64,000 bases of DNA from Vogesella indigofera (GTDB lineage Bacteria > Pseudomonadota > Gammaproteobacteria > Burkholderiales > Chromobacteriaceae), in NCBI RefSeq assembly GCF_003633895.1, contig NZ_RBID01000020.1, forward strand, positions 1 to 64,000, written 5' to 3'. Below the pieces are notes generated by a model, which saw only the letters and a list, made by a program, of their open reading frames with translations, did no database searches and had not been told where the DNA came from. Below are positions 46,331-57,496 of the stretch, piece by piece. How positions within the stretch are numbered: the first letter of the stretch is position 1; each line of letters begins with the position of its first letter. A program made the translations under genes and the position numbers.

Positions 46331-47010
46331 CAACTCCCCGGTGCCCACAAAATACCAAGAACGATCTCGAAGGATTGCTATCGTCATTGATCGAAAGGGG
46401 TGTGGCCGACGATCAAAATTTCCCTGTTCTTCGCCAATATTCGGCTGAGGGATGGGAGGTCTCCTTTGCTGGGGCCGAGCATGTCTCCTTCGCAATGGGA
46501 GACATCGACTATGGCGAAATTCATCGCGAACTCAGTGAAAAACGTTCGTACAACGCCAAGCTCATTGATGGCGGATTACTTCAGTTGATGTATCGCTTCA
46601 ATGGAGACCTGCTTGTCAAACACCGGCTTGCGTTCTATCCATCACCAAGTCTTCGCCCCTTTCAAGATGATCCAGAGGCGTATATGCGAGATGAGCTCTT
46701 TATCGATATCGTCTCCCGTCGCATCGTTCCTTTTCCACTGCGTTTCGATTACGACGCTGAGGCTGCAAAGGATGTAGAGCATCCGCACTGCCATCTCACC
46801 CTGGGCGATATCAAGGGCTGCCGCATCCCCGTTTCTGCACCACTGACTCCCCGTTGGTTCATTGAATTCGTCTTGCGCAATTTCTATCAGACTGATGAAC
46901 ACGATTTCGTCAGCAGCCTGCCTAAGCATGGCCTGGATTTTCCTTCCACGATCACAGGGAACGAGGCTGCGCTGATGCACATGGTCGTTCCATACGGAGT
47001 GAGCGCATGA
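46327..47010 (+). CDS. DUF2290-like protein of unknown function
   Basis: A 227-aa protein. A C-terminal segment with FPLRFDYDAEAAKDVEHPHCHLTLG, then RIPVSAPLTPRWF and VLRNFY, matches my memory of the DUF2290 family, often seen near helicases in defence loci. No catalytic residues are evident, although the conserved HPHCH cluster could bind metal. It is overlapped by genes on both sides and always paired here with the UvrD-like gene. Confidence 0.65.
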   Translation: MTTPRCPQNTKNDLEGLLSSLIERGVADDQNFPVLRQYSAEGWEVSFAGAEHVSFAMGDIDYGEIHRELSEKRSYNAKLIDGGLLQLMYRFNGDLLVKHRLAFYPSPSLRPFQDDPEAYMRDELFIDIVSRRIVPFPLRFDYDAEAAKDVEHPHCHLTLGDIKGCRIPVSAPLTPRWFIEFVLRNFYQTDEHDFVSSLPKHGLDFPSTITGNEAALMHMVVPYGVSA

Positions 47011-50000
47011 CGAATCACCCAAACGCATGGATCGCCATTGATCATGGCCTTGCTACCGATCTCACGCTGGCACCCTACACGTTACGGCTGAAAGGTGAGC
47101 ATTCGCTGTACCATGCCATCGCCGATGACGATTGGGTGTTGATTTTGAACACCACTGGGCACATCACGCGGGTCGGGCGGGTGCTGCGGGTTCGTTCTGA
47201 TCTGGAAACTACCACGATCTACTTCGACCGCATGTTGTTGGTTGATCCGGCTGTCTCGATGGGTCTTACTTCGCTCACCCCGCCATCCACCGGCAGCGTT
47301 GGCCGCATTCAATGGACGGACTTTCTGGAGTCGCTCCCCAAGGCATTGCACAAGACCATCGCCGAAGTGCCGACCATAGAGGATCAGGCCTATATCCGCG
47401 AACTGCTGCAACTGGCCGTGATGGACGACCTGCTCGGCCCGGCAGGCGGCCCCCGTGAACGCATCGTCGATATGGGTGTGCGCGACCGCTACCTGGTTGG
47501 CAAACTGGCCCCGCGTGAGGCTGCACAGGGCGGCATTGAGGGGTTGGACGGGCCACTGGCCAATGACGACGCAGAAGAGCCCACGGAGGCCAAGGTGCCC
47601 GGACGGCACGAGCCGGGTGCTGAGTTTGGAACGGCCACCGGGCGTGTGGAGCCGGAATCGGATTCGTCTGACGAGATCGATGCCGCCAGCAATCAATCAC
47701 TGGTGCCCAGCAGCCTGGGCATGACCTTCTGCGTGGATGGTGATGCTGACCGGATCGAGATCGAGGCGCGCTGGGGTCGGTACGAGCGCAGTGACGAGCA
47801 CGAGATATTCCGCACCCGCAAGAACAAGGAAACCGGGACGGAAGTGCAGACCAAGGCCAAGGTCTGGCAACGCATTCCTTGTGGCGGCAAGATCGTGTTG
47901 CCGCTGACCGAAGGCGTGATTCCGCATCAGGCACCTGACAACGAGTTTCCCGAAGTGCGCGTGCAGGGTTCCATTCGGGCCAAGAATGCCAATGGCGATC
48001 GGCTGGTCACCTTGTTCCTGGTGAATGCACAAGAAGAGCCAGGCACCAATCGCGACACGGTGTGGGTGTTCCAGCCCGAGCTGATCGTTCGTTCGACCCA
48101 GGATGCCGCCAAGCGCGCCATCTTCCGGCGTAGGCCGGTGTTGGACGCAGACGGTATGGACCCCGAGCGCGAAGCGCTGGAGATGATTTACCGCAACCGC
48201 GTCGAGTTCGCAGTGGGCCATGGCGTTGCCGTCCATGCCGAAACGGCAGAGGACGTGACGCTGGCGACCGAGGTGCGCACCACTGTGATGCCGCAGTACG
48301 AGGTGCAGGTGACAGAGACGCCCGGGCTTGATCCAATCGATCGCCCGGCGATGCGCGAGATGGTCAACAGCGGCCTGCTCGATATGCAGCGCCTGGCGTC
48401 TTTGGACATCGACCCGCTGGTCGACGCCTTGAGTACATTAACCCGCGACTACGCCGCGTGGATTGATGAGCAGCGCGAACGCGTCGGGTCCGAGGTGACC
48501 GGCTACGACACCCAGTCGCAACAGGCGATGGACCGATGCCAGGAGATCCACTCCCGCCTGCAGCAGGGTATCGACACGCTGAAAGGCAATGACAAAGCGC
48601 TGGCCGCATTCCGGTTTGCCAACCGGGCGATGGCGACGCAACGCGTGCGCAGCCAATACGCGCTGGCCATGCGCCGGGGCGAGGATGTCACCATCGACAA
48701 GTTCGATCTATTGAAGAACCGCAGCTGGCGTCCATTCCAGTTGGCGTTTCTGCTGCTCTCGATTCCGTCACTGGCAGACCCTAGCCACCCGGATCGCGTT
48801 GAGCCTGTCGAGGCCTACGCCGATCTGTTGTGGTTCCCCACCGGTGGCGGTAAGACCGAAGCCTATTTGGGCGTGGCCGCCTTCACCATGGCCATCCGGC
48901 GCATGCAGGGCAATCTTGGCGGGTTCGACAGTTCGCGCGGTTTGGCCGTGATCATGCGTTACACGCTGCGCCTGCTGACGCTGCAACAGTTCCAGCGTGC
49001 CACGGCATTGATTTGCGCCATGGAAGTATTGCGCCGAGAGGCGCTGGATAAGGGCGACAAATCCCTCGGCACGGAACCCTTCACCATCGGCCTCTGGGTT
49101 GGCAACAAGGTCACACCGGGCACGACCGAGGACAGCCACCGCGCCATTGAGGATGTACGCAACCCCGGCAAGTACAACGCAGGAGCGGCATCACCCGCGC
49201 AACTCACCAGTTGCCCGTGGTGCGGCTCGGAAGTAGCACCCGGACGGGATGTGGAGGTCGACAAAGGCTCTGGCCGCACCTTCGTCTATTGCGGCGACAA
49301 GAAGGGCCGCTGCGACTTCTCTAAGGGCAAGTCCAGCAAGCAGCCGCATCCGGGGATTCCGGTGCTGGTGGTCGACGAAGAGATTTACCACCGCCCACCG
49401 ACGATGATGATCGCCACCGTGGACAAGTTCGCCATGATGGCGTGGCGTGGTCAGGTGCGCACGCTCTTTGGTCGCGTCGGACAGGAATGCGAGCGCCACG
49501 GACTGCTTTGGCAAGGTGCCGATTGCAATGGCAACCACCAGGCTGGCAAAGGGCTTCCTTCTTCGAAGGTAAAGACCATCAACCCGATTCGCCCGCCTGA
49601 CTTGATCATTCAGGATGAGTTCCACCTGATCAGTGGGCCGCTGGGCACCATGGTGGGCTTGTATGAGACCACCGTGGATGAACTGTGCGGCTGGACGCTC
49701 AATGGCAAAACGGTCAAACCGAAGATCATTGCCTCCACGGCGACGGTGCGCAAAGCCAAGGAGCAAGTGAATAACGTTTTCATGCGTCGTGTTTCGGTGT
49801 TTCCACCTCACGGTCTGGATGTGGAAGACAACTTCTTTTCGGTGCAACGTCCGATCGAAGACAAGCCGGGACGGCGTTACCTCGGGGTGTGCTCACCCGG
49901 CAGTTCACGCCCCGCGATGTTGATCCGCGTTTACACCGCATTCTTGACGGCAGCACAGGAGTTGTTCGACCACTTTGGCGAACCCGCTGACCCGTACATG

Positions 50001-50996
50001 ACCATGGTCGGCTATTTCAATTCCCTGCGTGAGTTGGGCGGCATGAAGCGATTGGCAGAGGACGACGTGCAAACGCGTTCCTACCGCGTGCAGATGAGCA
50101 TGGTGGAGCGACCCGCACTGGCACAACGCAGCATCAGCAACATTCGCGAGCTGACGTCGCGGGTGTCGAGTCAGGACATTCCCAAGTACCTCGACAACCT
50201 GGAGGTCAAGTTCAAGTCTGAGTTCGACACCGCTACCGGCAAGTATGTGACCCGCTGGCAGGAAGGTGACACGCGCGCCATCGACGTGGTGCTAGCGACC
50301 AACATGCTGTCAGTGGGTGTCGACGTGAACCGGCTTGGCCTGATGGCCGTGAACGGACAACCCAAAGGAACCGCCGAGTACATTCAGGCCACCAGTCGTG
50401 TCGGGCGTTCCTTCCCGGGCTTGGTCTGCACGGTGCTGACGTGGGCGAGACCGCGCGACCTGTCACATTACGAAACCTTCGAGCATTACCACGCCACGTT
50501 CTACAAACACGTCGAGGCGCAATCGGTAACGCCATTCTCACCACGCGCAATGGATCGTGGTCTGACGGGCTCGCTGTTGAGCCTGATGCGTCTGGAGAAC
50601 GACGAGTTCAGCCCAAACGAAGGCGCTGGCCAACTGAGCATGTCCAATCAGGCCGAGATCATTGATGCCATCAAAGTATTGGCTACTCGCGCAGGCAATG
50701 TCGCTGAAGACAACTCGCGTAAGCAGTTGGCAGAGACAGAACTTAAGGAGCGTGCCGACGAATGGGCGAAAGAAGTCAGCAAGGGTGGACGGATCTTGGC
50801 GTATGAGAAGCGCGGCCCCGAAAAAGACAAGACCGTGGCATTGATCAAGTCGCCAGGACTTCAAGCCTGGGACAACTGGACCGTGCCGATGTCGATGCGG
50901 GAAGTCGAGCCAGGCGTGCGCCTGATTATGAACACGAGCCATATCACGGACGATCACGATTGGAAGCCTCGTCCCGCAACGAAGGATGAGGATTGA
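47007..50996 (+). CDS. drmA: DISARM core helicase DrmA
   Basis: A 1329-aa SF2-type helicase. Walker A is WFPTGGGKTEAYLG near residue 609. The Walker B-like motif is IIQDEFHLISGPLGTMVGL near 867. The lobe-2 motifs are LATNMLSVGVDVNRLGLM and QATSRVGRS near 1127. Four Cys (CPWCGSE and a later C-x-D pair) may bind zinc. With DrmB it forms the DrmAB complex, which in a studied class 1 system recognises unmethylated DNA with single-stranded ends. Overlaps on both sides show translational coupling. Confidence 0.9.
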   Translation: MTNHPNAWIAIDHGLATDLTLAPYTLRLKGEHSLYHAIADDDWVLILNTTGHITRVGRVLRVRSDLETTTIYFDRMLLVDPAVSMGLTSLTPPSTGSVGRIQWTDFLESLPKALHKTIAEVPTIEDQAYIRELLQLAVMDDLLGPAGGPRERIVDMGVRDRYLVGKLAPREAAQGGIEGLDGPLANDDAEEPTEAKVPGRHEPGAEFGTATGRVEPESDSSDEIDAASNQSLVPSSLGMTFCVDGDADRIEIEARWGRYERSDEHEIFRTRKNKETGTEVQTKAKVWQRIPCGGKIVLPLTEGVIPHQAPDNEFPEVRVQGSIRAKNANGDRLVTLFLVNAQEEPGTNRDTVWVFQPELIVRSTQDAAKRAIFRRRPVLDADGMDPEREALEMIYRNRVEFAVGHGVAVHAETAEDVTLATEVRTTVMPQYEVQVTETPGLDPIDRPAMREMVNSGLLDMQRLASLDIDPLVDALSTLTRDYAAWIDEQRERVGSEVTGYDTQSQQAMDRCQEIHSRLQQGIDTLKGNDKALAAFRFANRAMATQRVRSQYALAMRRGEDVTIDKFDLLKNRSWRPFQLAFLLLSIPSLADPSHPDRVEPVEAYADLLWFPTGGGKTEAYLGVAAFTMAIRRMQGNLGGFDSSRGLAVIMRYTLRLLTLQQFQRATALICAMEVLRREALDKGDKSLGTEPFTIGLWVGNKVTPGTTEDSHRAIEDVRNPGKYNAGAASPAQLTSCPWCGSEVAPGRDVEVDKGSGRTFVYCGDKKGRCDFSKGKSSKQPHPGIPVLVVDEEIYHRPPTMMIATVDKFAMMAWRGQVRTLFGRVGQECERHGLLWQGADCNGNHQAGKGLPSSKVKTINPIRPPDLIIQDEFHLISGPLGTMVGLYETTVDELCGWTLNGKTVKPKIIASTATVRKAKEQVNNVFMRRVSVFPPHGLDVEDNFFSVQRPIEDKPGRRYLGVCSPGSSRPAMLIRVYTAFLTAAQELFDHFGEPADPYMTMVGYFNSLRELGGMKRLAEDDVQTRSYRVQMSMVERPALAQRSISNIRELTSRVSSQDIPKYLDNLEVKFKSEFDTATGKYVTRWQEGDTRAIDVVLATNMLSVGVDVNRLGLMAVNGQPKGTAEYIQATSRVGRSFPGLVCTVLTWARPRDLSHYETFEHYHATFYKHVEAQSVTPFSPRAMDRGLTGSLLSLMRLENDEFSPNEGAGQLSMSNQAEIIDAIKVLATRAGNVAEDNSRKQLAETELKERADEWAKEVSKGGRILAYEKRGPEKDKTVALIKSPGLQAWDNWTVPMSMREVEPGVRLIMNTSHITDDHDWKPRPATKDED

Positions 50997-52858
50997 ACAT
51001 GATCATCAACAACAAAACGCCAGTCGGCGAAGTGCGCCCTAGCCAATTGCTGTGGACTTATGGCCCCGGTGCGCTGATCGACCTGCCCAGCCTTTCCGTC
51101 GTGACGCTTGGTATCGACCGCTGGGAAAAGGATCGCTGCCAGCCGATTCAGGAGGCGCGGCTGCTCGCTGCAGTTCGGAAGGTTCTAGGCGCGCAGGTTG
51201 AGAACCTGCGGATGCCGCCTTTCCAGAAAAGCGAACTCAATGACGTCTGGTCGGCAGAGGCTAATATCGGTGTTCCCGTGCGGCCATTCCCGCGCTGGAT
51301 GCGCTGCGTGAAGTGCGGCCTGCTGTCGCCCTTTGATGCTGGTCTGTTCGAGATCAAGGAGAACCGCTTCAGGCCAGAACGAACCCGTTTCGTGCACAAA
51401 GGCTGCCGTGGCTCCAAAGGCGACCAACCGGCCAAGGACGCGGATGCCGTCCCAGCGCGTTTTCTGCTGGCCTGCCGCGATGGCCATCTCGACGACTTCC
51501 CTTGGCACTACTTCGTCCACGGCGGCAACAGTTCTTGCAAAGGCACATTGCGCTTCTTCGAGAGTGGTGCATCGCTGCAAACCGAAAATCTGTGGGTGAA
51601 GTGTGATGCCTGTGGGGCGTCTAGAAGTATGGCGCACGCCTTTGGAAAAGCCGGAAAAGAGAATCTGCCGGGTTGCCGAGGGCGTCACCCACACTTGGAT
51701 CACTTCGATAACGAATGTGATGAAGAGGCTCGCGCAGTTCTGCTGGGTGCCACGAACAGCTGGTTCCCGATCACGCTCTCCGCACTTGCAATCCCCCAGA
51801 CCAAGGACCCGCTCAGTCAACTGATCCAGGATGGCTGGGAGTTTTTCGACGAACTTGAATCCGAAGCCGAGGTGTCGGTGACGGTGAAGACCTTGAAGAA
51901 GACCGGGGCGCTGCCAGGAGTCGACAAGTATCCGGCTGCGTCGATCTGGTTGGCCGTCGAAGCACACCGCAATGGCGGCGGACAGGAGGTCGTGGGTGAG
52001 GTCGAAATCAAAGGGCCCGAGTGGGATGTTCTGACAGAGGCCAACCCGCCCACGGACTACCCGCATTTCATGAGCAAGAAGGTCGGTACGCCAACGGGAC
52101 TCGGTGGCCATATCAGTCGAGTCTTGCTGCTCGAACGTTTGCGCGAGGTGAATGCGCTGCTGGGTTTCACTCGGGTCGAAGCACCCGAAGAGTCTGGCGA
52201 CCCCGGTAAGCGTCCGCAGATGGCCAGCCTTTCACGTAGCAAGCCCGATTGGGTGCCCGCCAACCAGGTTCATGGTGAAGGAATCTTCATACAGTTCGAT
52301 GAGGCTGCGCTCGTCAAGTGGGAAGCTCTGGATGGCGTGAAGAAGGTCGACCAGATGCTCCGTGGTGGTCATAGGGGATGGCGCAATTCGCGTCATCTCG
52401 ACCCAAGCGAGGGCTACCCAGGCATTCGTTACGCGATGCTGCACACGCTGTCTCACTTGCTGATTCGTGAGCTGGCACTGGAGTGCGGATACAACGCCGC
52501 GAGTATTCGTGAACGCATCTATGCCGATACGTCGGGCGCTAACCCGCAGGCAGGTATCCTCATCTACACGGCAGCAGCCGATTCTGACGGCACGCTGGGT
52601 GGTCTCGTCGATCTTGGCAAGCCTGAAAATCTTGGCCGCTTGCTGCAGCAAGCGCTGAATCGCTCGAAGATCTGCTCCTCTGATCCTCTCTGTTCGGAAC
52701 ATGATCCAGAAAAGGATCGATCACTGCATGGCGCTGCCTGCCATGCCTGCAGTTTGGTAGCGGAGACCTCTTGTGAGCGAGGTAACCGCTATCTGGATCG
52801 ATCGCTGCTCGTACCAACACTCGAACGCACCGACGCTGCTTTCTTCAAGGGTTTCTGA
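50993..52858 (+). CDS. drmB: DISARM core protein DrmB (DUF1998)
   Basis: A 621-aa protein. It has an N-terminal GEVRPSQLLWTYGPGALIDLP motif typical of DrmB. Two CxxC zinc pairs follow (RCVKCG, KCDACG). The C-terminal DUF1998 region contains HTLSHLLIRELALECGY and the Cys motif ACHACSLVAETSCERGNRYL. It acts as the partner of DrmA. The ATG overlaps the drmA stop. Confidence 0.92.
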   Translation: MNMIINNKTPVGEVRPSQLLWTYGPGALIDLPSLSVVTLGIDRWEKDRCQPIQEARLLAAVRKVLGAQVENLRMPPFQKSELNDVWSAEANIGVPVRPFPRWMRCVKCGLLSPFDAGLFEIKENRFRPERTRFVHKGCRGSKGDQPAKDADAVPARFLLACRDGHLDDFPWHYFVHGGNSSCKGTLRFFESGASLQTENLWVKCDACGASRSMAHAFGKAGKENLPGCRGRHPHLDHFDNECDEEARAVLLGATNSWFPITLSALAIPQTKDPLSQLIQDGWEFFDELESEAEVSVTVKTLKKTGALPGVDKYPAASIWLAVEAHRNGGGQEVVGEVEIKGPEWDVLTEANPPTDYPHFMSKKVGTPTGLGGHISRVLLLERLREVNALLGFTRVEAPEESGDPGKRPQMASLSRSKPDWVPANQVHGEGIFIQFDEAALVKWEALDGVKKVDQMLRGGHRGWRNSRHLDPSEGYPGIRYAMLHTLSHLLIRELALECGYNAASIRERIYADTSGANPQAGILIYTAAADSDGTLGGLVDLGKPENLGRLLQQALNRSKICSSDPLCSEHDPEKDRSLHGAACHACSLVAETSCERGNRYLDRSLLVPTLERTDAAFFKGF

Positions 52859-52859
52859 C

Positions 52860-53621
52860 ATGGATGAACTCTTGGATGCCATTGCAGCTTTGGTCTCTCT
52901 GATTTCGCCTGAAAAGGTACAGGCCATTGCTACCCGCGTTCGTCGAACCGATGCCTGCAAAGCTGCGACGACTCTGTCGAGTGTAGTTGGAACCCCTGGG
53001 GCCAGAACCGTGGTCGAGCAACTCGCAGCTGCGTGGCAAAACACCACGGTCGGTTCAGATGAACTGGCTTCGATGCTTCTCGCCGCCAGCCACGTCCACA
53101 CCAAAGCCGCTTTGGAGCAGTCCACCGAACTCGTGTGGACTGGCCCGACGACACCGTTCGTGTCGGCGCGTCGAACAGAGCAAGCGCTTCTGCAGGTCAT
53201 CAATTCCGCTGAACAGTCGTTGTTCATCACCAGCTTCGTAGCCTATGACGTGTCGACCATCGTTAAAGCCTTGAATGCCGCCGCTGGGCGCGGGGTGAGC
53301 ATCACTATGTTGCTGGAGTCCTCGCAAGACCATGGTGGCAGCATCAACATCGACGTCATTGGCAAGATGCGAGGCTTAGTGCCTGACGCACAGCTCTATG
53401 CATGGCGCGACAAAACCAGTGATTTTGCTGATGGCCGTGTGCACTCGAAGGTAGTAGTCGCTGATGATCGCTCCTGCTTCATTACCAGCGCCAATCTCAC
53501 CGGCTATGCGATGGAGAAGAACATGGAGGCCGGAGTTCTGATCACTGGAGGGCCCATTCCGCACCTCTTCGATGCGCACTTACGTTCACTGATCGATACC
53601 AAAATCATTGAGCTTGCTTGA
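52860..53621 (+). CDS. drmC: DISARM phospholipase-D-like protein DrmC
   Basis: A 253-aa protein with a single PLD domain. The HxK motif is VHSKVVVADDRSCFITSAN near residue 200 (H, K and the downstream N are all present), followed by GYAMEKNMEAGV. The N-terminal half is helical. It is the third core DISARM gene; its nuclease role appears dispensable in a studied class 1 system. The start at 52860 overlaps the drmB end; the longer frame upstream is inside drmB. Confidence 0.9.
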   Translation: MDELLDAIAALVSLISPEKVQAIATRVRRTDACKAATTLSSVVGTPGARTVVEQLAAAWQNTTVGSDELASMLLAASHVHTKAALEQSTELVWTGPTTPFVSARRTEQALLQVINSAEQSLFITSFVAYDVSTIVKALNAAAGRGVSITMLLESSQDHGGSINIDVIGKMRGLVPDAQLYAWRDKTSDFADGRVHSKVVVADDRSCFITSANLTGYAMEKNMEAGVLITGGPIPHLFDAHLRSLIDTKIIELA

Positions 53622-53710
53622 ATCTTACTGATCAAATTGTCAATCCCGACCGCGTCGCGAAGAGGTATACCACCGCTTGATTTTTTTCGCTAGGACGACT
53701 GCTTAGCATC

Positions 53711-54442
53711 TCAAACTTCCCAGATAACCTCGCAAGCCAAGTACTCACCAATGACAAATTTGATACGTACAAAGCCTCCATCATCAATAGCTTGATATCT
53801 ATAACGGCCTTCTTGAACCTCAACCCAATCGTTGAGGATTAAATGCAAAAGATGTTCATCACCGTCGGAATTAGCCAGCTTTACCGTGACTACACGCAAG
53901 CGTTGTATCCCACGTGAGCCTATCTCTCCGTAGGTCTGAATTGCGTAAGGGGAGTTGAACTCTTCCAAAAATTCCTCAGATAGCAGCGCCATGGGCTGCC
54001 ACCATACAGAAGCAGGCTCTCCGCGACACTCTTGCCTTAATTCGTAGGCCGCATGGCATCTCGCTAGCTTTAGAAGAACGCGCTTTACTCTTTCATGCTC
54101 GACTTCAAATATTATCCGTGTCCCGTCGAAAGTCTTGGATGACGCAATACGAGCCTGCAGAACTGGTGACCTGTCTAGTAGCGCTGCAATATTTGATCGT
54201 CGGATTTTTGTGGGATCCGCAGAGCCAGCAATGACAGCCTCAATTAGGCAGGCAACATATTCCTCATCTTTGGAAAACCCATTATTGCAAGGATAGCAAG
54301 CGCCGACTATGGGCAGATTTTCAGGGTATGGCTTGTCCAGAAATACACGCGAAGGAACATGCTCACGCGTGTTGTCTTGAGCCCCGCAGTAAATGCAGCC
54401 CTGTAGCAGCCGCTCGTCAGAGTAGTCCCTTAACTGTTCCAT
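53711..54442 (-). CDS. HNH endonuclease-like protein
   Basis: A 243-aa protein. The N-terminal zinc/HNH-like block reads CIYCGAQDNTREHVPSRVF then CYPCNNGFSKDE, i.e. two CxxC pairs with EH and N residues between, as in HNH nucleases. The C-terminal 180 residues have no recognisable domain. It is convergent with drmC, separated by 89 bases. Whether it belongs to the DISARM unit or is a separate cargo gene is unclear. Confidence 0.65.
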   Translation of the reverse strand: MEQLRDYSDERLLQGCIYCGAQDNTREHVPSRVFLDKPYPENLPIVGACYPCNNGFSKDEEYVACLIEAVIAGSADPTKIRRSNIAALLDRSPVLQARIASSKTFDGTRIIFEVEHERVKRVLLKLARCHAAYELRQECRGEPASVWWQPMALLSEEFLEEFNSPYAIQTYGEIGSRGIQRLRVVTVKLANSDGDEHLLHLILNDWVEVQEGRYRYQAIDDGGFVRIKFVIGEYLACEVIWEV

Positions 54443-54714
54443 CGTGCTTTCTCTCTGCCTATTTGTCTAACAGGATTTACACAAACATGATTACCCGTAT
54501 ATCAACCGATATTGCTTACAGTCATCATCCAACATAAATGTCATTATTTTCAACCATTAGTCAAGGGCTGACCACCCACAATCTACCGGATACCATGGCC
54601 TTGTCTCTATCATTCGCGGTAGCGGTGGCGGCCATGTTTCAAGTCGGCGAAATGATAGTGATTGTCAGACACGAAGCTATGGCAGTTTTGTGGTGAGAGC
54701 TAGTGGAGGACGCC
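54443..54714. other. Intergenic region without a clear gene
   Basis: AT-richer sequence between the HNH gene start and the transposase remnant. I see no complete gene, tRNA or repeat array. It presumably holds the promoter of the HNH gene and decayed mobile-element DNA. Confidence 0.5.
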
Positions 54715-54879
54715 GTGCGAATACTCATTGAAAGTCTGGCGCACACCAGTCGGGTAATTGCCGACTGGATAGGGTTCTACAACCACCGGCATAGGGATGA
54801 AGACGCCAGCGATGATGTACCAATTAGCAGCCTGACTTGTGCTGAAAAGGCTGGGTCATTACAAGTCTGTACTCACTAG
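54715..54879 (+). pseudogene. C-terminal remnant of an IS3-type transposase
   Basis: The 55-codon open frame encodes ...AHTSRVIADWIGFYNHRH..., the ending found in IS3-family OrfB proteins (normally IADWIGFYNHRRPHQALG). The expected RPH continuation has mutated and the rest of the gene is absent. It is an old insertion just inside the right end of the Tn7-like element. Confidence 0.7.
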
Positions 54880-54917
54880 CTTCAAGGTCTCTTCCAGACA
54901 CGTGTCTCCCAAAAGTT

Positions 54918-54941
54918 GAAGCCCCCATCTTTGGGGGCTTC
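54918..54941. terminator. Terminator-like hairpin near the transposon right end
   Basis: A 9-bp perfect stem (GAAGCCCCC / GGGGGCTTC) with a 6-base loop and a TGCTTTT tail on the plus strand. It may insulate the transposon from the gyrB side. Confidence 0.7.
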
Positions 54942-54950
54942 TGCTTTTGC

Positions 54951-55015
54951 GCACTATCTCTGCGAACTGGTGAGCACTAATGTGCGAAAAGTCGCATTAA
55001 TTGTGCGAACGTACA
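54951..55015 (-). repeat. Right end of the Tn7-like element with three packed TnsB-type sites
   Basis: Read on the minus strand, the end begins TGTACG then R1 TTCGCACAATTAATGC (55009-54994), R2 TTCGCACATTAGTGC (54988-54974) and R3 TTCGCAGAGATAGTGC (54966-54951). They are spaced 21 and 22 bp apart, two helical turns. The outer base, 55015, is 9 bp from the gyrB stop codon. Confidence 0.85.
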
Positions 55016-55024
55016 CCTACAACA

Positions 55025-57430
<2,406 letters not shown>

Positions 57431-57496
57431 TCAGCCAGTGCGTCCGGGGCGGTTGCCCCACTGTTGAAAACTGTTGCCGTGCCGGCCTAACCGGCG

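Larger units (their letters stand above)
27252..55015. mobile_element. Tn7-like transposon inserted at the 3' end of gyrB
   Basis: This 27.8-kb element has matching ends: both start TGT-N3-TTCGCA and carry inward-facing repeats of TTCGCA-N2-RTT-N2-TGC. The left end has sites at 27258, 27335 and 27366 (spaced), and the right end has sites at 55009, 54988 and 54966 (minus strand, 21-22 bp apart). Loose left and dense right spacing is the arrangement known from Tn7. It encodes TnsA, TnsB, TnsC and a TniQ/TnsD-like protein, transcribed away from the gyrB-proximal end as in Tn7. Unlike Tn7, most cargo (33-54 kb) lies between the right end and tnsA. The flanking 5-mers (GATCC left, CCTAC right) do not match, so no target duplication is seen. 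Confidence 0.85.

Noticed and set aside
47285-47300. Copy of the core repeat word inside drmA
   Set aside because: It reads AGCGTTGGCC and misses the AASGTTGGCC consensus, so it is not counted as a hit in the island.
21118-55015. Prophage or integrative conjugative element
   Set aside because: No integrase of tyrosine or serine type, phage structural genes or conjugation genes are seen; the mobility genes are all of Tn7 type.
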